IMG/VR virus record: IMGVR_UViG_3300042914_002157
Location: 1-27,220 of that record
Strand: one strand, 5' to 3'
DNA from: a virus
DNA length: 27,220 nt
Under the pieces are notes generated by a model, which was not told the origin of the DNA, did no database searches, and saw only the letters and a program-made list of their open reading frames with translations. How positions within the stretch are numbered: position 1 is the stretch's first letter; the number at the start of each line of letters is the position of its first letter. Position numbers and translations under genes: made by a program. This document shows positions 15,506 through 21,722 of the stretch, one piece after another.

Positions 15506-16174
15506 ATGGTTTTGCCCTTCCAGAAAATCTATATCATCAGTCTAACCAAATCCACCAACAGACGAACAAACCTTTTTAAAGAGTTTGACCGGGTCGGTGG
15601 TGTTACTGATATTAACGGAAACGGGCCTATGATCTTTCCGGCCAACAACGGTTGCAAGTATGGTCATAGTGTTGATAATTCCATTAAGAAGCAGAATAGA
15701 AAGCAACTGATGAGCCAAGGGGAAATCGGATGCTTCGCTTCTCATCGTCAGGTCTGGTCTGACTTCATGGAATCGGGACTTGACAACTGTCTGATTCTGG
15801 AAGACGATATCCGGTTTGGTCAATTTGCTGAAAAGGTCTTTACCAACTTCGCAAAGATGCCGGATTGGGATTATGTGAATTTTGGCTACATCAGCAACAA
15901 CAAATCAATCAAAAACGAATTTAAGCCAGTCAAGAATGAATCATTCCCTCTGCTTTATGGTGGATGTGGTATGTGGTTAACCCATGCGTATTCGGTCAAC
16001 CAGACTGCGGCTAAGTTCTTCTTTGATGAAACCAAAGTTCAGACGGGTGGCATTGACTGGCAATTGACTGGATTGCAGGACAAGGTCAAGTCATTCGGGT
16101 TTCAGGGCAACCATGTCATCTGCCAGGCTAAGATTACCATGTGTAATCCATCTTTAATAAAGCACACTCAATAA
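15506..16174 (+). CDS. GT25-family glycosyltransferase
   Basis: A 222-residue protein resembling LPS/glycoprotein glycosyltransferases of family GT25. The N-terminus Y-I-I-S-L-T-K-S-T-N-R-R starts the fold. G-E-I-G-C-F-A-S-H at about 72-80 and L-I-L-E-D-D-I at about 96-102 are the two family hallmarks. G-G-I-D-W-Q-L near residue 180 is the third. Family members transfer galactose or glucose from nucleotide-sugars to lipooligosaccharide or to collagen-type proteins. No signal peptide is present. The ATG at 15506 is chosen because the promoter's -7 element ends at 15500; an in-frame ATG at 15470 lies inside the promoter. The gene sits between two late structural genes but has its own promoter and an operator-like repeat, so it probably is separately regulated, like a lysogeny-expressed accessory gene. 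Confidence 0.85.
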   Translation: MVLPFQKIYIISLTKSTNRRTNLFKEFDRVGGVTDINGNGPMIFPANNGCKYGHSVDNSIKKQNRKQLMSQGEIGCFASHRQVWSDFMESGLDNCLILEDDIRFGQFAEKVFTNFAKMPDWDYVNFGYISNNKSIKNEFKPVKNESFPLLYGGCGMWLTHAYSVNQTAAKFFFDETKVQTGGIDWQLTGLQDKVKSFGFQGNHVICQAKITMCNPSLIKHTQ

Positions 16175-16181
16175 AATTTAT

Positions 16182-16580
16182 ATGTCAGATCAATTAGCTT
16201 ACATCCGTCAAGCCATCGCAAGAGGTGAACGGGCAATGGTAATCCGCACTAAAATAAGTCCTGAAACGGGCCTTGTGAAAGTCGATGCCAAAATTGAAGT
16301 AAATGCTACCACCGCATTACAGTTCCTTTCCTTACCAGTTAACCAGAGACCTGCAATCTGGAAGCGTATCTATCCAATCGGGTACGAATCACAATTATCA
16401 GGCAAGACAATGGTTCAAACCAAGCAGGACACGAACCCATTGTCAGATGATGAACTGATCCAGAAGGTTCTTGCCAATCCTGAACTTCTGAAACAACTGA
16501 AGGCAGGCGAGAAGGCTTTAAAGAAAGCCGATAAAGAAACAATCGAGCCAGAAACCACCGAAAACAACCCTCTTATTTAA
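16182..16580 (+). CDS. Phage protein of unknown function
   Basis: A 132-residue, highly charged protein with an N-terminal helical segment (LAYIRQAIARGERAMVIRTK), a central beta segment and a Lys/Glu-rich C-terminal tail that is probably flexible (about residues 105-132). It follows the GT25 gene by seven bases and lies immediately upstream of the scaffold-like gene, so a role in head assembly or a small capsid component is possible. No motif is recognised. The gene is separated from the next by one base. Confidence 0.55.
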   Translation: MSDQLAYIRQAIARGERAMVIRTKISPETGLVKVDAKIEVNATTALQFLSLPVNQRPAIWKRIYPIGYESQLSGKTMVQTKQDTNPLSDDELIQKVLANPELLKQLKAGEKALKKADKETIEPETTENNPLI

Positions 16581-16581
16581 T

Positions 16582-17475
16582 ATGGCAACTGCACTCGATT
16601 TCATTAAGAGCATTGCGGCAAGAGCCGGAATAAAGGATAATCAGGAGTTTGATCTGGCATTGGCCGGATCAGCTGCCGATACATTGAAAGGGTTAGAATT
16701 ACCGGATTCAGTAGTGAACCAGGTGAACACAAACCTGATGGATTTCAACACGGCCAAATCTAATTTAGACCTGAAAAACCATTTCACCGGAATGGCATTC
16801 AACGGCATGGAATCAGCCGTATTCGATCAACTCAAGGCATCAGGATTTGACGATACCGAGATCGAAGAAATCAAAGCTGCTTCCAAATCTACCGGGCAAA
16901 GAATGAGTAAGATTCTGGATAAGTACAATTCCAGAATTGACGAGGCGAAGAAGCACAAGCCTGGATCGGATGAATACGTTCGTAAATTGTCCGAGGCTCA
17001 GAAAGCTTTAGAAGATGCGAAAGCAAAGTTTGAATCTGAAAAGTTCCAGATTCTGGAAACCCAAAAGGCCAAGCAACAAAACCTCTGGATGCGAAATCAA
17101 CTGGCATCGGTTCAATGGAATGATGCCATTCCTGAAATAGCCAGAGAGGCAACGTATAACGCTGCTATGTCTGCTCAACTTTCCAAGCTTGAAGCTAAGT
17201 TAGTATTTGATGCTGACACGCTATCAGCCCGATTAGTGAACGCCAAAGATGAAACATTGCCTTTGGTCGTATCTGGGAAAGAATTTGCATTTAATGACCT
17301 GCATTCAGTAATATTGCAGGAACATAAACTTATGAAGGAATCAGGAGGTGGCAATCCGAATCCTTCACCCACTCCCCCCTTTACCCCTCCTTCTGGAGTC
17401 GGTAGCACTCAGCCGAAGCAGCACCCAATGGTGACTAATGCTTTAGCGAACCTGAACATCCCTAATATGGGTTAG
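16582..17475 (+). CDS. Probable capsid scaffold protein
   Basis: A 297-residue protein with long amphipathic helices rich in Ala, Lys, Glu and Leu, especially about residues 95-175 (coiled-coil-like K-A-L-E-D-A-K-A-K-F-E-S-E-K-F pattern). A Pro/Gly/Ser-rich linker lies at about 250-275 (NPNPSPTPPFTPP), followed by a short polar C-terminus. Such helical scaffolds direct capsid assembly and are encoded immediately upstream of the major capsid gene, exactly as here (24 bases). There is no serine-protease triad, so it is not an obvious fused protease-scaffold. The family was not identified by motif; the call rests on architecture and position. Confidence 0.72.
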   Translation: MATALDFIKSIAARAGIKDNQEFDLALAGSAADTLKGLELPDSVVNQVNTNLMDFNTAKSNLDLKNHFTGMAFNGMESAVFDQLKASGFDDTEIEEIKAASKSTGQRMSKILDKYNSRIDEAKKHKPGSDEYVRKLSEAQKALEDAKAKFESEKFQILETQKAKQQNLWMRNQLASVQWNDAIPEIAREATYNAAMSAQLSKLEAKLVFDADTLSARLVNAKDETLPLVVSGKEFAFNDLHSVILQEHKLMKESGGGNPNPSPTPPFTPPSGVGSTQPKQHPMVTNALANLNIPNMG

Positions 17476-17498
17476 TTCGGTAATTCCATTTAAAAAAA

Positions 17499-18638
17499 AT
17501 GTCTGTTGCATTAAATAATATTAGCCTTGGGGTGCTTACCTCATTGACGGCTAACCTCATAAACAATGCTGAAACGGTCGGTATCAACACCGGAGCGTTG
17601 GGAGCATTGAACACCGCTGAGAACCTTGCCTCTGGTAAGATCATCCGGTTGGCGAACGATGACGGAACTGGACATCAAAAGCAAGTACGTGTTGTGACTA
17701 AGCAACGCCAGACTGCCGATGATACTGTTTCATCTAAGGATTGTACTCCTGGTTCTGAACTGTTGTACGAAGAAGAAGTTGTAACCATCACTGACTATGT
17801 CGGTGGTAAGTTCTTATTGAACGAATCAACTGTTCGTCAGTACGATTCTTCTTACTCTGAACTTGTACGTTTGACCGGATCAAAAGACCCTCGTCAGATC
17901 GTTATGAAAGCCTCTGAAATGGGTTCGGCCACAACTGAACTTTCTGTGATTCGTGAGATGTTCAGCGACTTCCAATTGTCAATGGATGCCATGATTCAGG
18001 CAGTAAACAAGAAAATCCTTGCTTACGCTGATGCGGCAAAAGGAACTTGGGTTGGTGGTGCTGCTTCCAAATCTTATGTTGTTCAGAACGGTTCAACGTA
18101 TGTGAATGGTGCAGGAAGCATTAACGCAGGTGGATTGATGAGTTTCCGTCAGGATGCTCGTGCAACCAAGTTCAACGGATTGCCTCACATCATCTCTGGA
18201 TATGGTGCGATGGATCGTATCTTTCAGCAGGATAGCCGCTACTTCGGACCAGGTGCAAATGGATTTGACTTCGCATCTGTTCGGGGTGCTGCCGGTCAGG
18301 AAATGCGTTTGTTCACAGATGAGAACGTAGTAGATCAATTCGCATCTGAAGATGCTGCAATCGTGTTTATGCCGGGTTCAATGTTGTACCTTCCGTTCCT
18401 TCAGTATGTTGGAAACTTCGGTGACATCGGGGTAATGAAGCGTTTCACAATGCCAATTCCACAGTTGCCAAACGTGAACATTGACGTTCGTATCCTTCCT
18501 GATGAGTGTTCTGAGAACTACGCAGTATTCTTGGATCAATTCTTCGAAATCTACACTCCATCAATGGAGTTGTTCAAATCAACTGACCGCCTAACTGGTG
18601 TGAATGGTGTTTTCGAAGCTGCTTTTACACAAGCCTAA
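17499..18638 (+). CDS. Major capsid protein (HK97-like fold likely)
   Basis: A 379-residue protein. It is the last gene before two terminators and directly follows the scaffold-like gene. Its Gly, Ala, Ser and Arg content, a long N-arm, and segments such as F-L-L-N-E-S-T-V-R-Q-Y-D and G-S-M-L-Y-L-P-F-L-Q-Y-V-G fit a capsid protein that builds the icosahedral shell. Codon use differs from the neighbours: arginine is mostly CGT and many codons end in the forms typical of highly expressed genes, as expected for the most abundant virion protein. No N-terminal protease-cleavage site can be defined. Little else is visible, but length and position make this the clear capsid candidate. Confidence 0.83.
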   Translation: MSVALNNISLGVLTSLTANLINNAETVGINTGALGALNTAENLASGKIIRLANDDGTGHQKQVRVVTKQRQTADDTVSSKDCTPGSELLYEEEVVTITDYVGGKFLLNESTVRQYDSSYSELVRLTGSKDPRQIVMKASEMGSATTELSVIREMFSDFQLSMDAMIQAVNKKILAYADAAKGTWVGGAASKSYVVQNGSTYVNGAGSINAGGLMSFRQDARATKFNGLPHIISGYGAMDRIFQQDSRYFGPGANGFDFASVRGAAGQEMRLFTDENVVDQFASEDAAIVFMPGSMLYLPFLQYVGNFGDIGVMKRFTMPIPQLPNVNIDVRILPDECSENYAVFLDQFFEIYTPSMELFKSTDRLTGVNGVFEAAFTQA

Positions 18639-18705
18639 ACCCTACTGGTAAATCGTATTCTGAAGGATATTCAGGCGGTTATTCATAGGTCTAAATAGGC
18701 TAAAG

Positions 18706-18736
18706 AGGGAGTCAAAACGACTCCCTTTTTATTTTT
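18706..18736 (+). terminator. Intrinsic terminator after the capsid gene
   Basis: GGGAGTC (18707-18713), loop AAAAC, GACTCCC (18719-18725), followed by a T-rich run. An A-T pair extends the stem to 8 bp. It closes the late structural transcript, 68 bases after the capsid stop. Confidence 0.85.
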
Positions 18737-18741
18737 AGGAC

Positions 18742-18778
18742 AAAAAAAGAGAGGGGCTAAGAACCCCTCTTTTTTTTC
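18742..18778. terminator. Bidirectional intrinsic terminator
   Basis: AGAGGGG (18750-18756), loop CTAAGAA, CCCCTCT (18764-18770), flanked by an A run on the left and a T run on the right. It can therefore terminate both the + strand late transcript and the minus-strand early transcript ending at 18813. Confidence 0.85.
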
Positions 18779-18812
18779 ACGTACTTTTTTCAACCAAAAA
18801 AATAACCAATTA

Positions 18813-19277
18813 TCAAATTATTGAAATCGCAATTCCAGTCTTTGATTCTTTGCGAGCAGGATAAACCGTAAAGACCTCTCCTGATTCCTCATCCAAAAAT
18901 GAGGTTTTTTCTTTTAAAGTTTTCAAAAAAGCTTGACGATCTTTTTCAGCCTTGCCTATCTGGTCTTTTTGCTCGGCAATTCGGGCAATGATTGGATCAC
19001 CCGTTTTATCAAAAAACCATTTACTGCCCATCTCCTTCACCTCAACCTTTGCGCCATAGATCGCAAATGACTTGCCGTGTTTCTGGGCTTCTGACAAGGC
19101 GAACTCTTGAATTGAGTCTATTGCCCCATCCAGAGCCTTGCTCATTGCCTTAAGCTTTACAAGCAGGAATAACGGGTCTTCAAACCCGTTTGTCACAGAA
19201 TCCAGTATTTCGTTCTGGAAATCTAAAATCTGATCCCCTGTGTGAGGACCGGATTTGATAAGTTCGATGTTGTTCAT
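18813..19277 (-). CDS. Hypothetical phage early protein, coiled-coil-like
   Basis: A 154-residue protein. The N-terminal half has a helical pattern (DQILDFQNEILDSVTNGFEDPLFLLVKLKAM). The centre, about 60-90, has E-V-K-E-M-G-S-K-W-F-F-D, and the C-terminal half is a charged helix (KDQIGKAEKDRQAFLKTLKEKT) ending in a beta-type tail. It resembles in shape the small helical proteins encoded with single-strand annealing or binding proteins in phage recombination modules, but no family is recognised. It lies 13 bases downstream of the SSB-like gene on the same strand and shares its promoter. Transcription ends at the bidirectional terminator. Confidence 0.6.
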   Translation of the reverse strand: MNNIELIKSGPHTGDQILDFQNEILDSVTNGFEDPLFLLVKLKAMSKALDGAIDSIQEFALSEAQKHGKSFAIYGAKVEVKEMGSKWFFDKTGDPIIARIAEQKDQIGKAEKDRQAFLKTLKEKTSFLDEESGEVFTVYPARKESKTGIAISII

Positions 19278-19290
19278 GGTTGTTTAATTA

Positions 19291-19947
19291 TTAAAATGGC
19301 ATATCATCTTCTTCCTGCGCAGCCGGACCAAAGTTTTCAATTTTATTCTTAATCTCTTCCATGTGCCGAATCTCTGGGCTGATCATGGTCTTGTACTCTT
19401 TGCTTTGACGAATCTTGTCTTTCAAGAAATCCGGCAAGGAATCAAACTTGGCCTGATCGAAATTCTCCAATGTGAACTCAAACGATGGGTTAATCTGTGG
19501 AGGCATGATCACACCTTTCATCACGGTTGAAACGGATGCAATTTTGTCGTAAATCCGTGACGGATCTTTCTTCCCTGGTTCGTGAACGATACTAAGCATA
19601 CAAGGAACTCCAAGAAGCTTTGTCACATCAAATGCCTTGGCTTCATCCTCTGTAAATCCCTTTCCTCTCCACGAGGTCAGGAAGGCCCGTAGGCTGCTCT
19701 TCTCATGCATACTTAGGGTGAACTCTTTTGAGATTGCTTGTGGTTGCTCACCCTTCTCTGGATTGAACACCTTTAACTCTGTTGGAAGTTCCCAAGTGAT
19801 CCTTACTTTATTCACCTGTTTCTCCAAACCTTGGAATTCTTCTTTAATAGTCCCAATCTGGACCATTGAGTAACATCTTGCCAGATACGTTCCGGCCGGA
19901 ATTGGCTCATAAGATGAGCCTCCTGAATTGGTTGCGGTTATCGCCAT
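19291..19947 (-). CDS. SSB-like single-strand DNA-binding protein candidate
   Basis: A 218-residue protein. An N-terminal beta-rich domain begins G-S-S-Y-E-P-I-P-A-G-T-Y-L-A-R-C-Y-S-M-V-Q-I-G, the opening seen in phage DUF669-like proteins that bind single-stranded DNA. A helical and basic middle follows. It ends in E-E-D-D-M-P-F, close to the acidic D-D-D-I-P-F tip of bacterial SSB that recruits replication and repair partners. Together with the neighbouring early genes this suggests a role at replication forks. Evidence is the terminal tip and the N-terminal pattern, so the call is moderate. The ATG follows an A-rich leader downstream of a good promoter. Confidence 0.6.
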   Translation of the reverse strand: MAITATNSGGSSYEPIPAGTYLARCYSMVQIGTIKEEFQGLEKQVNKVRITWELPTELKVFNPEKGEQPQAISKEFTLSMHEKSSLRAFLTSWRGKGFTEDEAKAFDVTKLLGVPCMLSIVHEPGKKDPSRIYDKIASVSTVMKGVIMPPQINPSFEFTLENFDQAKFDSLPDFLKDKIRQSKEYKTMISPEIRHMEEIKNKIENFGPAAQEEDDMPF

Positions 19948-19971
19948 TGTTTTTGTTTTTTAAAGTTTCGA

Positions 19972-20000
19972 CAAAGATAAATCAATTATTTCAATTGCAA
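19972..20000 (-). promoter_or_regulatory. Promoter of the minus-strand early operon
   Basis: On the minus strand TTG (20000-19998), an 18-base spacer and TATCTTTG (19979-19972) fit the Bacteroidota consensus; the -7 lies 24 bases before the ATG at 19947. The -33 TTG is part of a TGTTGCAA motif (20002-19995). Confidence 0.65.
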
Positions 20001-20020
20001 CAAAAAAAAGTAAAAAGGAC

Positions 20021-20048
20021 AAAAAAATAGGTCAGAAAATCCGACCTA
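20021..20048 (-). terminator. Intrinsic terminator of the upstream minus-strand gene
   Basis: Reading the minus strand, TAGGTC, a 9-base loop and GACCTA form the stem (20048-20028), followed by a seven-base T run (20027-20021). It lies 34 bases after the stop of the gene at 20082 and just before the promoter at 20000. Confidence 0.7.
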
Positions 20049-20081
20049 ATTTCAACATGAATAACAAATTGATAACCATTA

Positions 20082-20303
20082 CTATTTTCGAAACCGTTTG
20101 TGTCTTGTCGCTTCGATGTGTAGAGCAGCAAGTGCATTTTCCTCACAGTCAAGTATTTTCGGTTTACAACCTTCGACTGTTTCGGCCCACTTAAATCTGT
20201 CAGTATGCCTTGTGATTGCATACTTCGGTATATTATAAAGCCGTGAAAAGTCAGATGGCGTTAGAGCCATAACTACTTTTTCCGCTTGTCGTTTCTTTCC
20301 CAT
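20082..20303 (-). CDS. Small putative DNA-binding protein (helix-turn-helix-like)
   Basis: A 73-residue basic protein. The segment T-P-S-D-F-S-R-L-Y-N-I-P-K-Y-A-I-T-R-H-T-D-R has the shape of a helix-turn-helix: a helix, a turn at N-I-P, and a recognition helix. A basic C-terminus (RHKRFRK) follows. The start at 20303 is preferred over an ATG 30 bases upstream because it begins the basic segment and leaves room for the divergent regulatory region. It is divergent from the VRR-NUC gene, with an inverted repeat between them, as for a small autoregulator. The function is inferred from shape and location only. Confidence 0.5.
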   Translation of the reverse strand: MGKKRQAEKVVMALTPSDFSRLYNIPKYAITRHTDRFKWAETVEGCKPKILDCEENALAALHIEATRHKRFRK

Positions 20304-20316
20304 TTTCAAAATTTCT

Positions 20317-20334
20317 GTTGCAATACTATGCAAC
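20317..20334. promoter_or_regulatory. Operator-like inverted repeat between divergent genes
   Basis: GTTGCA (20317-20322), a 6-base spacer and TGCAAC (20329-20334) form a perfect inverted repeat in the intergenic space. It carries the motif TGTTGCAA that recurs in other promoter regions and overlaps the -33 element of the rightward promoter. Confidence 0.5.
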
Positions 20335-20348
20335 TTTTTTTAATATTG
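20318..20348 (+). promoter_or_regulatory. Rightward promoter of the VRR-NUC gene
   Basis: TTG (20318-20320), a 20-base spacer and TAATATTG (20341-20348, one mismatch to TAnnTTTG) fit the Bacteroidota pattern upstream of the ATG at 20373. Confidence 0.4.
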
Positions 20349-20372
20349 AAAGAAATAATGCCGGGTTTCTCA

Positions 20373-20750
20373 ATGTCAATTATACCATACAATAAATTAG
20401 GGGAGTTCCAACCCTACATCGGATCGGAGGATAATTTCCAGAAAGCCGTTGCTCGGTATCTGGATGCCAAAGGTGTGCTATGGTTTCATTGCCCGAACGG
20501 AGGGCATAGGAACGTAGCTGAAGCCGCTAAACTCAAAGCTATGGGAGTCAAGGCCGGAATCCCTGACATCCTGATTTTAGAGCCTCGCAAAAACTGCTAC
20601 GGGTTTGCGATTGAATTGAAGGTAGGTAAAAATAAATGCACAGATCACCAGAATGAAATGCGAAGGCACTTCATAGCCCACAATTGGCACGTTCTGGTCA
20701 GCTACTCACTCGACCAGGTGATTTTTGAAATTGATAAATATTTTAGCTGA
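20373..20750 (+). CDS. VRR-NUC domain nuclease
   Basis: A 125-residue protein that is almost entirely a VRR-NUC (PD-(D/E)xK) nuclease domain. After an N-terminal helix (E-D-N-F-Q-K-A-V-A-R-Y-L), the core reads G-I-P-D-I-L-I at 62-68 (Asp65), A-I-E-L-K-V-G at 79-85 (Glu81 and Lys83), and T-D-H-Q at 90-93. These are the catalytic metal-binding residues. Such small phage nucleases act on branched or single-stranded DNA during replication and recombination. The ATG at 20373 is preferred; one at 20358 in the same frame is also possible and adds five residues. The gene opens the rightward early operon. Confidence 0.88.
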   Translation: MSIIPYNKLGEFQPYIGSEDNFQKAVARYLDAKGVLWFHCPNGGHRNVAEAAKLKAMGVKAGIPDILILEPRKNCYGFAIELKVGKNKCTDHQNEMRRHFIAHNWHVLVSYSLDQVIFEIDKYFS

Positions 20751-20753
20751 TTA

Positions 20754-20785
20754 TTTGCAACAGAAAAAAATAGATTATTCATTTG
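20754..20785 (+). promoter_or_regulatory. Promoter of the coiled-coil membrane protein gene
   Basis: TTTG (20754-20757), a 20-base spacer and TTCATTTG (20778-20785, one mismatch) fit the Bacteroidota consensus; the ATG at 20812 follows an A-rich leader. The -33 TTG belongs to a TTGCAACA motif (20755-20762). Confidence 0.5.
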
Positions 20786-20811
20786 CAAAAAATAACAAAA
20801 ACAAAAAAAAC

Positions 20812-21312
20812 ATGGATACCATCGGAACAGGCAAGGCCAAAGAAAGCCTATTGACAAAAATTGATAAGTTGGAAAAGAAATCTGAATCCAGACGGAAGCA
20901 GGTCGAGTATTGGAAAGACAAATCAAATTCATGGGAAGAGAAATTCTTCTTCGTTCAAGATCAAATGGTCGCTGAAAATCAGGAAATAACCAAAAAACTT
21001 GAAGCCATTGAGACCAAATACAAATGGGCCAATGAAGCCCATAAGATTATGAAGCAATCCAACGAGGAACTTCTGGAGCGATGCCGATTTGCCGAGGGTG
21101 GTGAACTTGTTTCAAAAATGGAAGTGAAGAACCAGAATGTTGAAATCATGTTGATGAAAGGTGATTTGGAATTTTACCAAAACGAATTTGAAACTTTAAA
21201 GAAAGATCACGAAGAACTCCATAACGATCAGAAGTACACGAAGGTACTTACCTGGGTGGGTTGGATCATGTTCTTCACGACTCTTTTCGGAATGATATTT
21301 TTAAGACCGTAA
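20812..21312 (+). CDS. Tail-anchored coiled-coil membrane protein
   Basis: A 166-residue protein. Residues about 10-135 are a highly charged coiled coil (L-L-T-K-I-D-K-L-E-K-K-S-E-S, then repeated E/K/Q heptads). The C-terminus is one hydrophobic helix, V-L-T-W-V-G-W-I-M-F-F-T-T-L-F-G-M-I-F-L, ending after R-P, which makes it tail-anchored. This architecture is used by phage proteins that tie replication to the membrane (phi29 p1 is one coiled-coil example) and by some lysis proteins; its place in the replication block favours the former, but this is inference. The ATG at 20812 follows a promoter; an upstream in-frame ATG at 20725 lies inside the previous gene and is not preferred. Confidence 0.62.
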   Translation: MDTIGTGKAKESLLTKIDKLEKKSESRRKQVEYWKDKSNSWEEKFFFVQDQMVAENQEITKKLEAIETKYKWANEAHKIMKQSNEELLERCRFAEGGELVSKMEVKNQNVEIMLMKGDLEFYQNEFETLKKDHEELHNDQKYTKVLTWVGWIMFFTTLFGMIFLRP

Positions 21313-21314
21313 CC

Positions 21315-21596
21315 ATGACACAAGAAGAAATCAAATCCACGTTGCAACCTTTACTGAAGGCCATTCAAAAGGCTGAACAGGAATATGCAGAAGCCAAAGC
21401 GTTGATCAAAACGGCCATTGCAAAGCCGTATATGAATAAGCCTTGCAGGATTACCAAAGGTAACTTCGAAGACAAAGAAGGCCGGATTGTGAACGTGGTA
21501 ATTGATCCGAATTATGATGTCTGGTTTCTGGTACAAATTGGAGAAGATGCCCACTATTATCCAATAGAATATCTGGAAGTGTTTTTGGAGAAATGA
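21315..21596 (+). CDS. Small protein with KOW/SH3-like C-terminus
   Basis: A 93-residue protein. An N-terminal helix of about 40 residues (EEIKSTLQPLLKAIQKAEQEYAEAKALIK) is followed by a small beta barrel: K-P-C-R-I-T-K-G-N-F-E-D-K-E-G-R-I-V-N-V-V-I-D, where the G-x-x-x-x-x-x-G spacing is that of KOW motifs that bind RNA or ribosomal protein partners. The ATG at 21315 lies just after the previous gene stop; an ATG at 21261 would overlap that gene by 52 bases. The function is unknown, but nucleic-acid binding is plausible. The promoter of the next gene lies inside its 3' end. Confidence 0.55.
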   Translation: MTQEEIKSTLQPLLKAIQKAEQEYAEAKALIKTAIAKPYMNKPCRITKGNFEDKEGRIVNVVIDPNYDVWFLVQIGEDAHYYPIEYLEVFLEK

Positions 21597-21612
21597 ATAT
21601 TTAGTATATTTG
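21582..21612 (+). promoter_or_regulatory. Promoter of the structured leader and DUF1376 gene
   Basis: TTTTTG (21582-21587), a 17-base spacer and TATATTTG (21605-21612) match the Bacteroidota consensus perfectly. Initiation about 5-7 bases downstream would start the transcript at the first hairpin of the leader RNA. Confidence 0.7.
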
Positions 21613-21615
21613 CAA

Positions 21616-21719
21616 TGCCGAAAGGCAATCGGGGTAGGAGCCGATTCGAAAATATTGGTTTAAAACCAACAAAGCCTGTCCGATGGAGACTCCTACCTCC
21701 TGAAGACGGGCTTCTTTGT
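21616..21719 (+). ncRNA. Structured 5' leader RNA with loop-loop pseudoknot
   Basis: Four hairpins can be drawn. H1 is TGCC-GAAA-GGCA (21616-21627, a GNRA tetraloop). H2 is AATCGG/CCGATT (21627-21632 with 21641-21646) with loop GGTAGGAG (21633-21640). H3 is TTGGTT/AACCAA (21655-21669). H4 is a 9-bp stem (21672-21680 with 21705-21713, one G-T pair) with a 24-base loop. The H2 loop is perfectly complementary over 8 bases to CTCCTACC (21690-21697) in the H4 loop. CCGAT also recurs at 21680-21684 and could instead pair with ATCGG of H2, giving a mutually exclusive fold. It lies between a clear promoter and the initiator ATG at 21723, so it is probably a regulatory leader. I cannot match it to a known riboswitch or ribozyme family. 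Confidence 0.6.
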
Positions 21720-21722
21720 TTT

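Noticed and set aside
20724-20811. Upstream in-frame start of the coiled-coil protein at 20725
   Set aside because: It overlaps the nuclease gene and the promoter; the A-rich leader before 20812 fits better.
21615-21722. Upstream ATG that would extend the DUF1376 protein by 36 residues
   Set aside because: It lies at the expected transcription start, the added residues do not match the family, and the bases fold as a leader RNA.
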